From Vulcanimicrobiota bacterium (GTDB lineage Bacteria; Vulcanimicrobiota; Vulcanimicrobiia; Vulcanimicrobiales; Vulcanimicrobiaceae), in NCBI GenBank assembly GCA_003140215.1, contig PLJL01000004.1, positions 404,193 through 468,192 on the forward strand: a DNA stretch of 64,000 nucleotides. The letters are read 5' to 3'. How positions within the stretch are numbered: position 1 is the stretch's first letter; every line of letters begins with the position of its first letter. The notes under the pieces are model-generated. The model ran no database searches and had not been told where the DNA came from. It saw nothing but the letters and a program-made list of their open reading frames with translations. The position numbers and the translations under genes were made by a program. This document shows, piece after piece, positions 7,939 to 15,587 of the stretch.

Positions 7939-10301
7939 GATGGGCCTCCGGCGGCGCGGGGCTCCGCGCCGAAACGTTCGCGCAACGTGGCGACGATGCG
8001 CGCCATCGCGGCGTCGGCTTCCTCGTCGGTCAGTGTCGCCGTGTAGCTCTGCAGCACGATCCGCAGCGCGAGCGACTTCTTGCCGGCGCCGACCTGCGGT
8101 CCGCGGTATTGGTCGAAGGGCGTCGCCCTGCGCACGAGCGGCTCGCTACGGACCGCGTCGACCAGATCGCCGGCCAACGCCTCGAGCGGTACGACGACCG
8201 CGAGATCGCGGTCGACCGGCGGGAATTTCGACGGTTCGACGTAGGGCGGCATGCGATACCGCGGCAGCGCGGCCACGAAGAGGGTCGCGAGCGCCGTCGT
8301 GTCGGCCACGTCGTACGCCTTGGCCAGGCGCGGGTCGACGACGCCGACGTAGCCGACGAGCGTCTCGCCGGCGCGCAGCGCCGCGGTCTTGCCGGGATGC
8401 AACGACGGGTACGTGCCGCGCTCGACGTGCGCCTCACGGCCCGTAACGCGGCGCAGCAACGCCAAGACGTCGGACTTCAGGCGCCCGAAGGCGCTCTCGC
8501 CGCCGGCATGCAGGGCGGTGAGCTCGACCGTCTCGCGCGGTTCAGGCGCAGCCTGACATGCGTCGTGCTCTGCCGCCGCGAAAACATGGCCCAGCTCGAA
8601 GACGCGGTACGGCCGAGCCGCGCGGTCGCGCGCGGCGAACTCGAGCAAGGCCGGCGCGAGCGAGAAGCGCATCCAGCGCTGGTCCTCGCTGAGCGGGTTG
8701 AGGATCTCGGGCGGCGTGGGGATCTCGATCCCGCTCGCGCGCCAGCGCTCCGCGACGCCGCCCGGCTGCAACGAGAGCGAGATCGCCTCGGTGTACCCGA
8801 GCCCCGCGCAGATGGTCGCGAGCTCGGTCTCGCGGTCGAACTCCGCGCTGTCGATCGCTTGCGGCTGCACCGCTGGAACCTCGGCGCGGACGCGGTCGTA
8901 GCCGACCATGCGCGCGATCTCCTCGACCACGTCGGCCGGGATGAGTACGTCGTTGCGCCAGTACGGCGGCTGCACGCGCAGCTCGGGGCCGGTGCGGTCC
9001 ACCGCGAAGCCGAGCGAGACCAGCACCCGTTCCGTCTCGTCGTCGGGCACGTCGAAACCGAGCAGTCCGCGCACCACGCCCGGGGTCAGACCGACCCAGC
9101 CCGGTGCGGACGCCGGCTTGCCGGTGGCGTGCGGCATCGCGACGCTGCCGCCTTCTTGTTCGAGCAGATGCGCGGCGCGCGCGGCACCGATATCGGCCAG
9201 CGCGAGCGGCAGCGACTTCTCGAACCGGGTCGACGCCTCGGTTCGAAGTTTGAGCGCGATCGAGGCGCGCCGGATGCGCGGCCCGGTCCACGTCGCCGCC
9301 TCGATCAGCACCTCGGCGGTCGCGTCGCCGACCTCGCTGCGCTGGCCGCCCATGATCCCGGCGAGCGAGGTCGGACCCGCTTCGTCGGCGGTGACGATGG
9401 CGCGCTCGTCGAGGGTGCGCTCCTGTCCGTCGAGGGTGGTGAAGCGTTCGCCGTCCTTCGCGTCGCGCACGATGAGATGCTTTCCGGCGACGTGGTCCCA
9501 GTCGAAGAAGTGCAGCGGCTGGCCCAGCTCGAGCATGGCGAAGTTCGAGATGTCCACGACGTTGTTGAGCGGGCGCTGTCCCGCCAGCGCTAGCCGCACG
9601 CGCATCCAGGCCGGTGCGGGACGGATCCGCACGCCGCTCACCCGCTGGAACACGAACCGCTTGCAGTCCAGCGTCTCGATCGTCACCCGCGCGTCCTCGG
9701 TGTCGCCATCGTACTGCACCTGGCTCGACGGCTCGCGCAACGGGACGCCGAACGACGCCGCCAGCTCGCGTGCCAGGCCGACGATCGAGAGCGCGTCGGG
9801 ACGGTTGGGCGTCACGTCGACTTCGAGGACCGGTTCGGTGAGACGGAAGTGCGCGATGAAATCGGTCCCCACCGTAATCGTCGGCTCGAGCTGCATGATC
9901 CCGTCCTCGAACCACGCGCCGGGCAGGGCGACCTCTTCGGCCGAGATGAGCATGCCCTGTGAGTCGATGCCGCGCATCTTTCGCGGCGCGATGGTCAGCC
10001 CGCCGGCGAGTTGCGCGCCGATGCGCGCGACCGGGACGGTCTGGCCGGCGGCGACATTGGTTGCAGCGGTCGCGATGAGCAGCGTCGCGCCGGCGCCGAC
10101 GTCGAGGGTGCAGAGCTGCAGGCGATCGGCGTTGGGATGCGGTTCGAGCGTGGCAATGCGGCCCACGACGACGTTGGTCAGCGCCGGTCGCGTCTCGACG
10201 TCGTCGACCGGAAACCCGAGCGTCGCGAGCCGCGCCACGGTCTCATCGGGACTCTGCGGCAAGTCGACATAGTCGCGCAGCCACGCCAACGGCACGCGCA
10301 T
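7935..10301 (-). CDS. pheT: Phenylalanine-tRNA ligase beta subunit
   Basis: 788 residues from the ATG at 10301; an upstream in-frame extension exists but is only the shadow of pheS. Domains in order: N-terminal start MRVPLAWLRDYVDL, tRNA-binding OB/EMAP domain (about residues 40-150), B3/B4 editing domain, B5 domain, a catalytic-core-like module, and the C-terminal anticodon-binding FDX-ACB domain (KFPPVDRDLAVVVP). It forms an alpha2beta2 enzyme with PheS. pheS stop and pheT start share one base (TAATG), which ensures coupled translation. Confidence 0.97.
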   Translation of the reverse strand: MRVPLAWLRDYVDLPQSPDETVARLATLGFPVDDVETRPALTNVVVGRIATLEPHPNADRLQLCTLDVGAGATLLIATAATNVAAGQTVPVARIGAQLAGGLTIAPRKMRGIDSQGMLISAEEVALPGAWFEDGIMQLEPTITVGTDFIAHFRLTEPVLEVDVTPNRPDALSIVGLARELAASFGVPLREPSSQVQYDGDTEDARVTIETLDCKRFVFQRVSGVRIRPAPAWMRVRLALAGQRPLNNVVDISNFAMLELGQPLHFFDWDHVAGKHLIVRDAKDGERFTTLDGQERTLDERAIVTADEAGPTSLAGIMGGQRSEVGDATAEVLIEAATWTGPRIRRASIALKLRTEASTRFEKSLPLALADIGAARAAHLLEQEGGSVAMPHATGKPASAPGWVGLTPGVVRGLLGFDVPDDETERVLVSLGFAVDRTGPELRVQPPYWRNDVLIPADVVEEIARMVGYDRVRAEVPAVQPQAIDSAEFDRETELATICAGLGYTEAISLSLQPGGVAERWRASGIEIPTPPEILNPLSEDQRWMRFSLAPALLEFAARDRAARPYRVFELGHVFAAAEHDACQAAPEPRETVELTALHAGGESAFGRLKSDVLALLRRVTGREAHVERGTYPSLHPGKTAALRAGETLVGYVGVVDPRLAKAYDVADTTALATLFVAALPRYRMPPYVEPSKFPPVDRDLAVVVPLEALAGDLVDAVRSEPLVRRATPFDQYRGPQVGAGKKSLALRIVLQSYTATLTDEEADAAMARIVATLRERFGAEPRAAGGPS

Positions 10302-11386
10302 TATGCCAACCCCTCGGCGAAGCCGGGAGCATTCTCGATGAAGGCACGGATGTCGTTCATATCGTGCTGCTTCATCGCGACTCGTTCCAGCCCGCAGCCG
10401 AAGGCCCAGCCGGTCACCACCGCGGGATCGTAGCCGACGCCGCGCAGCACGCTGGGGTGGACCATCCCGCTGCCGCCCAGCTCGAACCAGCCGCTGCCGC
10501 CGCAGGTGCGGCATTGAACGTTGTCATCCTGAGCCTGTCGAAGGACGGCAGTCACGCCGAGGCCGGCGCAGGCCGGACACTTCACGTCGATCTCCGCCGA
10601 CGGCTCGGTGAACGGAAAGAACGACGGCCGGAAGCGCACGTCCGTGGACGCCCCGAACAGCTCGCGGCACATCCCCACCAGCATCCCCTTGAGGTGGCCG
10701 AAGTGGATCCCGGGGCCGACCATCAAGCCTTCGACCTGATGGAACATGAACAGATGGCGCGCGTCGTTGGCGTCGCGGCGGTACGCCTTGCCGGGAACGA
10801 TGATCGCGATCGGCGCAGGGTGCGTGCGCATTGCGCGCACCTGCATCGGCGAGGTGTGCGTGCGCAAGACCAGATCAGGGCGCAAGTAGAACGAATCGAG
10901 TCCTTCCCGAGCGGGGTGGTCGGGCGGGATGTTGAGGGCGTCGAAGTTGTTCGCGTCGGTCTCGATCTCCGGGCCGAGCACGACCGCGAAGCCGTGACGG
11001 GTGAAGTAGCGCGCGACGTCGATCGCGACGCGGCGCACCGGATGGAGCGCGCCGAGCGACGCCGGCGGGCCGGGGAAGGTGACGTCGATCGTGTCCTCGA
11101 GCGATCGCGCCAGCGCCGCGTCCTCGACCCGCGCGAGCGCCTGCGCGAGCCGCGCCTCGAGCGTCTCGACCGCCGCGTTGATCAGCTTGCCCGCCGTGGG
11201 CCGCTCGGCCGGCGGCAGCGCGCCGATCGCGCGCCGCACCGCGGTGACCTCGCCGCTGCGGCCCAAGAACGCAACCCGAGCGTCGTCGAGGGCGCGGGCG
11301 TCGGACGCGTTCGCCACGGCCTCGTCGAAACGCGCGCTCAGCGCGGCGAGGGTGGCTTCGAGTTCTGTCATGCCGGTCGTGGTCAT
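10301..11386 (-). CDS. pheS: Phenylalanine-tRNA ligase alpha subunit
   Basis: 361 residues from the ATG at 11386; an alternative ATG five codons later (11371) is possible, since neither has a good Shine-Dalgarno. Class II synthetase motifs are present (RRDANDARHLFMFHQVEGL; FTEPSAEIDV; GCGLERVAM). A Zn-knuckle insert is seen in many non-enteric PheS proteins. Here its two CxxC pairs (CPAC ... CRTC) are separated by about 15 residues rather than a few. The extra stretch contains LRQAQDD, the translation of a dispersed repeat (see 10523-10546). It pairs with PheT encoded directly downstream. Confidence 0.96.
   Translation of the reverse strand: MTTTGMTELEATLAALSARFDEAVANASDARALDDARVAFLGRSGEVTAVRRAIGALPPAERPTAGKLINAAVETLEARLAQALARVEDAALARSLEDTIDVTFPGPPASLGALHPVRRVAIDVARYFTRHGFAVVLGPEIETDANNFDALNIPPDHPAREGLDSFYLRPDLVLRTHTSPMQVRAMRTHPAPIAIIVPGKAYRRDANDARHLFMFHQVEGLMVGPGIHFGHLKGMLVGMCRELFGASTDVRFRPSFFPFTEPSAEIDVKCPACAGLGVTAVLRQAQDDNVQCRTCGGSGWFELGGSGMVHPSVLRGVGYDPAVVTGWAFGCGLERVAMKQHDMNDIRAFIENAPGFAEGLA
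10523..10546. repeat. Dispersed repeat-like sequence inside pheS
   Basis: The plus strand reads TCATCCTGAGCCTGTCGAA between TCCT/AGGA arms. This string, and its complement TTCGACAGGCTCAGGATGA, is familiar as a short interspersed repeat in many bacterial genomes. Here it is read in frame as VLRQAQDDN between the two CxxC pairs of PheS. I see only this one full copy in the window. Confidence 0.5.
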
Positions 11387-11396
11387 ATGCAAATGC

Positions 11397-11426
11397 GAAC
11401 GCCCGATCCTGGAGGACCGGGCGTTC
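11397..11426 (-). promoter_or_regulatory. Strong hairpin immediately upstream of pheS
   Basis: On the minus strand a 14-pair inverted repeat (outer arms GAACGCCCG / CGGGCGTTC, inner TCCT / AGGA, one G-T pair) ends ten bases before the pheS ATG. There is no T-tract, so it is not a simple intrinsic terminator. It could gate ribosome access or process the yqzL-pheS transcript. No T-box consensus (AGGGTGGNACCGCG) is present. Confidence 0.5.
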
Positions 11427-11449
11427 TGCAACTTCTTTCTGGTGTTTGA

Positions 11450-11464
11450 CCCCCGCTCCGGGGG
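11450..11464 (-). other. Short GC hairpin after the yqzL-like gene
   Basis: A perfect six-pair stem CCCCCG/CGGGGG with a three-base loop lies 14 bases downstream of the yqzL-like stop codon on the minus strand. It has no U-rich tail. With the larger hairpin at 11397-11426 it makes the yqzL-pheS intergenic region highly structured. Confidence 0.35.
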
Positions 11465-11477
11465 CATCACCCGCTCG

Positions 11478-11576
11478 TTAGTTGGCGGGCGAAGGGTGCA
11501 AGTGCCGGTACATCAGGTACGCGCTGATCGATCCCGTGGTGCTAAACAACTTCCAGAAAACTTCGGAGGTGCGCAT
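11478..11576 (-). CDS. YqzL-like mini-protein (32 residues)
   Basis: A 32-codon ORF starting at ATG 11576. Its core, VFWKLFSTTGSISAYLMYRH, closely follows the YqzL-like family pattern of Firmicutes (FWKLFxxTGSIxAYLLYK), a family of about 45 residues with unknown function. An AGGGAG lies about 13 bases upstream, and a good promoter sits 60 bases upstream (11638-11666). In Bacillus yqzL is near era/recO; here it leads the pheST operon. It is too short for ordinary gene callers but the family match makes it a real gene. Function unknown. Confidence 0.75.
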   Translation of the reverse strand: MRTSEVFWKLFSTTGSISAYLMYRHLHPSPAN

Positions 11577-11637
11577 GTGCGTCGGCGGTCTCCCTCTTTC
11601 GTCGTTCGGTGCGCGTGGTTCGCGGTCGGCAAGGGCG

Positions 11638-11666
11638 AGTATAGCACCACCCCATTTGCCCGCCAA
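11638..11666 (-). promoter_or_regulatory. Promoter of the yqzL-pheS-pheT-cvpA unit
   Basis: On the minus strand a -35 TTGGCG (11666-11661) is followed after exactly 17 bases by a -10 TATACT (11643-11638). This is a near-consensus housekeeping promoter. The predicted start site near 11631 gives a leader of about 55 bases before the yqzL-like ATG. Confidence 0.65.
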
Positions 11667-11677
11667 GTCTTGACAGA

Positions 11678-12529
11678 TCAGGGTTTTTCGGCGCCTTGAC
11701 AAGCCTCTTGACAACGCGCTGCTTCGTAGAGCACGATGCTCCCCGCCACCGCCGCGTTCAAGCTCTCGGCGGCCCCATGCTGGGGTATCCGAATGGCCCT
11801 GTCCCAGCGCGGCAACCAGTCCCGGACCCCCCGCCGCTCGTTCCCGATTGCGAAGACCGCGTTCTGCGGCATACCCACGACGCGAAGGTCCTCGCCGTCG
11901 ACGTCGGCGGCGACGAGCGGGCGCCCGGCGGCCGCCGCCGCGGCGACGATCTCGTCGGGGTCCACCGAGGCGACCGGGAGGCGAAAGATCGAACCCATCG
12001 CCGCGCGGACCACCTTGGAGCCGTACGGATCGGCCCCGCCCCGCCCGAACAGCACGCCCGCAGCCCCGAAGGCCTCGGCCGACCGGACCAGCGTGCCGGC
12101 GTTCCCGGGATCGTTGACCCCGGCCAGCAACAGCACCGGACCGGCCCGGGCCAGGATCTCGGCGACGGCGTGCTCGGGCAGGTCGAAGACGCACAGCACG
12201 CCGGTCGGCGACTCGACGTCCGAGAGCCGCGCGAAGGTGCGTTCGGGGAGCAGGAAAACGGGCACGCCCTTGGCCTCGTACCGGCTCGGGTCCAACCGCT
12301 CCAGGACCGTCGCGGTCAGGTAGATTTCGCGCGGCGTCAGCCCGCTGCGCACGGCTTCCTCCAACAGGGTCGGCCCCTCGACCGCGAAGCGGCGCTCGGC
12401 GCGGCGCCCGCGCGCCGTGCGCAGCTCGCGCAGCTGCTCGAGGCGCGGGTTGTGCGGGCTGAGTTCGGTCGGCACGGGCGGGCCTTCGAGGCCGTCGAAC
12501 GCCTGTCCGGTCGTGAAGGACACGCGCAT
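11678..12529 (-). CDS. SpoU/TrmH-family RNA 2'-O-ribose methyltransferase
   Basis: 283 residues from ATG 12529. An N-terminal substrate-binding domain (around residues 20-110, RRAERRFAVEGPTLLEEAV) precedes the SPOUT knot. Motif 1 is NDPGNAGTLVRSAEAFG, motif 2 FAIGNERRG, and motif 3 IPQHGAAESLNAAVA, with the SAM-binding deep trefoil knot. The family methylates ribose in 23S rRNA (RlmB-like) or tRNA. It lies upstream of the yqzL-pheST promoter on the same strand; in Bacillus and many others a SpoU methyltransferase (ysgA) also precedes pheST. The start overlaps the divergent small membrane-protein gene by 17 bases. Confidence 0.9.
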   Translation of the reverse strand: MRVSFTTGQAFDGLEGPPVPTELSPHNPRLEQLRELRTARGRRAERRFAVEGPTLLEEAVRSGLTPREIYLTATVLERLDPSRYEAKGVPVFLLPERTFARLSDVESPTGVLCVFDLPEHAVAEILARAGPVLLLAGVNDPGNAGTLVRSAEAFGAAGVLFGRGGADPYGSKVVRAAMGSIFRLPVASVDPDEIVAAAAAAGRPLVAADVDGEDLRVVGMPQNAVFAIGNERRGVRDWLPRWDRAIRIPQHGAAESLNAAVAGSIVLYEAARCQEACQGAEKP

Positions 12530-12875
12530 CGCCGAGATCGTGTGGCTGGCGCTCATCGCCGCCGTCGTCGCCGCCGGCGGCAACGTGGCGCTGGGCTTGC
12601 TGGCGCTGCACCGCACGTTTGCCGCGGTGCTGCTGGCCGCGCTGGCGGTGGCGGCGCTGTTCGCGTTGCGGCGCGCCGTAGCCGGCGGCACGCGGGCGGC
12701 GCCGGTCGAAGTCACCAAGGCCGCCACCTATTGCACCGCGGCGGTGCTGGCCTTCGTGGCGATCGGCCTGCACGTGCACTGGGCGATCGGGGCGTCCATC
12801 GCCGCGGTCGAAGCGGCGCTCGTCTTCGACATCGTCACGATCGTCGCGCGGCGGGCCCCCGCGCGCGGGGAATAG
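12513..12875 (+). CDS. Small integral membrane protein, unknown
   Basis: About 120 residues from the GTG at 12513, with four hydrophobic segments (roughly residues 6-30, 34-55, 69-88 and 90-108) and very little outside the membrane. No family recognised. No ATG is available in frame, and the GTG lies inside the first codons of the divergent rRNA methyltransferase gene. A later GTG would avoid the overlap but shorten the first helix. The stop is ten bases before the epimerase ATG, so the two are probably co-transcribed. Confidence 0.6.
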   Translation: MKDTRIAEIVWLALIAAVVAAGGNVALGLLALHRTFAAVLLAALAVAALFALRRAVAGGTRAAPVEVTKAATYCTAAVLAFVAIGLHVHWAIGASIAAVEAALVFDIVTIVARRAPARGE

Positions 12876-12884
12876 GGGACCACG

Positions 12885-13758
12885 ATGCCGGTTTTCATCA
12901 CGGGCGGCACGGGATACGTCGGCGCCAGCGTGGTGCGCGAGCTGCGCCGGCGCACGCACGTCGTGCGCGCGCTCGCGCGCAGCGACTCCGCCGAGCGCAA
13001 GCTGCGCGAGCTCGGCGCCGAGCCGGTTCGCGGCGAGCTGCGCGACCTCGATACGCTGCGCGCCCAGGCGGCCGGCGCCGACGCCGTCGTGCACTGCGCG
13101 TTCGATTATTCGGCCGAAACCGTCGCGCTCGAACGGGCCGCGCTCGAGGCGCTGCTGTCGGCGCTGCGGCCCGGCCGGGCGTTCGTCTACACCAGCGGCG
13201 TGTGGGTGTACGGCTCGCGCGGCGATGCGGTCGTCGCCGAGGACGCTCCGCTGCGACCGCTCGAGATCGTGGCCTGGCGGCCCGCCCACGAACAGCTCGT
13301 CCTCGCCCAGGACCCGCAGCTGCGCACGGTCGCGATCCGGCCCGGCATCGTCTACGGGGACGGCGGCGGGATCCCCGGCGGGCTGGTCGCGCAAGCCGCG
13401 AAGGGAACGCTGCGGATCGCCGGTGACGGCGCCAACCGTTGGCCGACCGTCCGGCACGACGCGCTCGCCGAGCTCTACGGGGCCGTCGTCGATGGGCGCG
13501 TCGCACGCGGGGTCTACAACGCGACGCGGGGAGCGTCGGTCCCGTATCTCGAGATCGCGCGCGCCGCTTCGCGCGCAGCCGGCGGCGACGGTCGCATCGC
13601 CCATCTCGCCCTCGAGGACGCGCGCGCAGTTCGGCCCCTACGCCGACGCGCTGGCCTGCGACCTGCAGGTCGACAGCGGCCGAGCGGCTCGCGAGCTGGG
13701 GTGGGAGCCGCATCGTCCCACGCTGCTCGAAGAGCTGTCCAACACGACGGTCGTCTAG
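12885..13758 (+). CDS. NAD-dependent epimerase/dehydratase-like protein, frameshifted near its 3' end
   Basis: An extended SDR: the N-terminal GGTGYVG cofactor loop, then DAVVHCAFDY and IRPGIVYG. The active-site YxxxK appears lost: after VYGSRGD the expected helix reads WRPAHEQL. The frame runs correctly to about base 13618 and then becomes Arg-rich nonsense. In the +1 frame the expected C-terminus continues without a break (RAQFGPYADALACDL ... SGRAARELGWEPHRPTLLEE) to a TAG at 13758. The switch is at a (GC)4 run, 13620-13627; one more GC unit restores a single ORF. It may be a sequencing slip, a true pseudogene or a phase-variable tract. Confidence 0.8.
13620..13627. repeat. (GC)4 tract at the epimerase frameshift
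   Basis: Eight bases of alternating GC flanked by GAC and AGT sit exactly where the epimerase reading frame changes. Adding one GC dinucleotide gives D-A-R-A-Q-F and rejoins the conserved C-terminus. Confidence 0.7.
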
Positions 13759-13816
13759 CCGTTTTCGATTCGCGGCCCTGGCGGGAGTCGCCGAACCCCA
13801 GCCAATAGGGTCGGAC

Positions 13817-14338
13817 ATGGAGTTGCTGGCGACGCGGCGGATCTACGACGGCAAGGTGGTGAATCTGCGAGTCGACACGCTGTTGGGCGAGGACGGCAGG
13901 CCGCACGATGTCGAGGTCGTCGAGCACGAACAGGCTGTGGTCGTGATCGTGCGGCCGCGTCCGGCCGAGATGCTGCTGGTGCGCCAATACCGCCACCCGC
14001 TCGCGCGCGAGCATTGGGAGGTCGTCGCCGGCGTGATGATCGCGGGTGAGTCCCCCGAGGAGGCCGCCGCGCGCGAGCTGCGCGAGGAGACCGGCTACGT
14101 CGCGCACCGTGTCGAGCGGTTGTGGTCGGCGTACAGCGCGCCGGGATTCTGCGACGAGCTGCTGCACTTCTGCGCGGTCGACGGTTACGACATCGGTGAG
14201 CCGCAGCCCGACCCGGACGAGCACATCGAGCTGGGGATATTCTCGCTGGCGGAGCTGTGGCGGATGGTGCGCGCCGACGAGCTGCCCGATGCCAAGACGC
14301 AGGTTGCGGTGTTGTGGGCGCTGAGCGGTCGCGGCTAG
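13817..14338 (+). CDS. NUDIX hydrolase, ADP-ribose pyrophosphatase-like
   Basis: 173 residues from ATG 13817. The full Nudix box (G-x5-E-x7-REUxEExGU) is present as GVMIAGESPEEAAARELREE followed by TGY. The downstream GFCDELLHF and the N-terminal KVVNLRVD strand are typical of ADP-ribose pyrophosphatases, which hydrolyse ADP-ribose to AMP and ribose 5-phosphate. It is cytosolic. It follows the epimerase by 58 bases and overlaps the next small gene. Confidence 0.9.
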   Translation: MELLATRRIYDGKVVNLRVDTLLGEDGRPHDVEVVEHEQAVVVIVRPRPAEMLLVRQYRHPLAREHWEVVAGVMIAGESPEEAAARELREETGYVAHRVERLWSAYSAPGFCDELLHFCAVDGYDIGEPQPDPDEHIELGIFSLAELWRMVRADELPDAKTQVAVLWALSGRG

Positions 14339-14700
14339 TCGTCGCGCTGCAAACGGGATTGCTTCGCGCGGTCGCGGAGTTTGCGGCCGACGATCGTCTC
14401 GCTCCGCACCACGCGCGCGCGCTGGCGACCGCGGCGGCGCTAGACTACGTCCTGATGCTGGCGACCGGAGCCGCCGGTGTGCGCATCCCGCACCGCGACG
14501 CCGAACGGGCGATGCACGACGGAATCGCGCGCGCCGTCGACGACCTCATCATCGTGGCGAGCGCCGTCGCCGAGATCGGAACGCCGGCGGCGTCGGCCTT
14601 CGCGCGCGAGGCCGCGACGTCGTTACGCACCGTCGTGCGCGAAGAAGCGCTCGAGAGCGACAGTCGCAGCTTCGCGGTGATCGCGCTGGCGAACGCGTGA
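14314..14700 (+). CDS. Small helical protein, unknown; start uncertain
   Basis: The frame is open from inside the NUDIX gene to the TGA at 14700, which overlaps the GTG of the esterase (GTGA). Possible starts are GTG 14314 or TTG 14359, giving 128 or 113 residues. The protein is Ala-rich and probably all-helical (HHARALATAAALDYVLMLA), with no signal or membrane segment and no family recognised. Coupling to the esterase supports it being translated. Confidence 0.5.
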   Translation: MGAERSRLVVALQTGLLRAVAEFAADDRLAPHHARALATAAALDYVLMLATGAAGVRIPHRDAERAMHDGIARAVDDLIIVASAVAEIGTPAASAFAREAATSLRTVVREEALESDSRSFAVIALANA

Positions 14701-15587
14701 GCATCGACGCATCGGCGTTGGTCGCCGCGCTCGATGCGACCGAGGACCACCTGCTCGGCGACGAGATGCGGTCCGTCGTGCTCGATCACGGCGCGCGCAC
14801 CGCGCGCGTCACGGTGCTGCTGCACGGTCTCACCGCCAGCCCGCGCACCTGGCGGGAGTTCGCCCGCGTGCGGCATGCGCGCGGCGAGAACGTCCTGATC
14901 CCGCGGCTGCCGCGCCACGGCCACGCCGACCGCATGTCCGAAGCGCTGGTCGGGCTCACGGCCGCCGAGCTGACCGCGCACGGCGCACGCGTCCTCGACG
15001 CCGCCGCCCAGCTCGGCGAGGAGATCGTGCTGGTCGGGCACTCGCTGGGCGCCGCGCTCGCCCTGCACCTCGCGCACCGCGACCCGCGCGTCTTTCGCGC
15101 CGTCGCCGTCGCGCCGTTCTTGGGGATCAAACGCCTGCCGCGCGACTGGAACGCGTGGGCGCGCGGGCTGTTGGAGAAGACCCCGAACCGCTTCTTGTAC
15201 TGGAATCCGATCGACAAGGGACGCGGGGTCCCGCAACACGGCTATCACCGCTACACCACGCGTTCGTTGGCCGCGTGCTTGGAGTTGGCCGAGCTGCTGC
15301 GCCGCGACGCCCGCACGGGTCCGCCGCAGGCGCGCCACATCGAGATCGTCCGCAACGCCAGCGAGTCGTCGGTGAACAATCACGCGATCGACGATCTCGT
15401 CGCGCTCTGGCGCGCGGTCGGCGGCGCGAACGTCCGGCTGCACCGGCTCGTCGGGCTGCGCTCGTCGCACGACATCGTCGAGCCGGAGCGGCGTCAAGCG
15501 CCGGCGGCGCGTTTCCTGCCGCTGCTGCATGCGATCCTCGACGATCCGCCCCGCGAGCGCGACGCCGTCATCGACGCGCGCGAATGA
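14697..15587 (+). CDS. Alpha/beta hydrolase (esterase/lipase type)
   Basis: 296 residues with an oxyanion-loop LLHGLTASPRTW and the nucleophile elbow VGHSLGAAL; a C-terminal SSHDIV supplies the likely His. This pattern resembles monoacylglycerol/carboxyl esterases. The GTG start overlaps the preceding stop (GTGA). No signal peptide, so intracellular. The end overlaps the convergent pyruvyl transferase by 20 bases. Substrate unknown. Confidence 0.85.
   Translation: MSIDASALVAALDATEDHLLGDEMRSVVLDHGARTARVTVLLHGLTASPRTWREFARVRHARGENVLIPRLPRHGHADRMSEALVGLTAAELTAHGARVLDAAAQLGEEIVLVGHSLGAALALHLAHRDPRVFRAVAVAPFLGIKRLPRDWNAWARGLLEKTPNRFLYWNPIDKGRGVPQHGYHRYTTRSLAACLELAELLRRDARTGPPQARHIEIVRNASESSVNNHAIDDLVALWRAVGGANVRLHRLVGLRSSHDIVEPERRQAPAARFLPLLHAILDDPPRERDAVIDARE

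Noticed and set aside
10302..10514. 71-codon N-terminal extension of pheT
   Set aside because: It lies wholly within pheS in another frame and is not part of any PheT domain.
11387..11477. T-box riboswitch upstream of pheS
   Set aside because: Hairpins are present but no AGGGTGGNACCGCG sequence and no terminator T-tract.
11669..11713. Three copies of CTTGACA within 45 bases on the plus strand, like stacked -35 boxes
   Set aside because: They lie in and beside the 3' end of the methyltransferase gene with no gene to drive on the plus strand and no matching -10 boxes.
11478..13604. Very long open frame on the minus strand (about 700 codons), and similar long frames opposite real genes throughout
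   Set aside because: High GC makes antisense frames open. Its composition is Arg/Ala/Pro-rich and it crosses several recognised genes; only its last 32 codons (the yqzL-like gene) are real.
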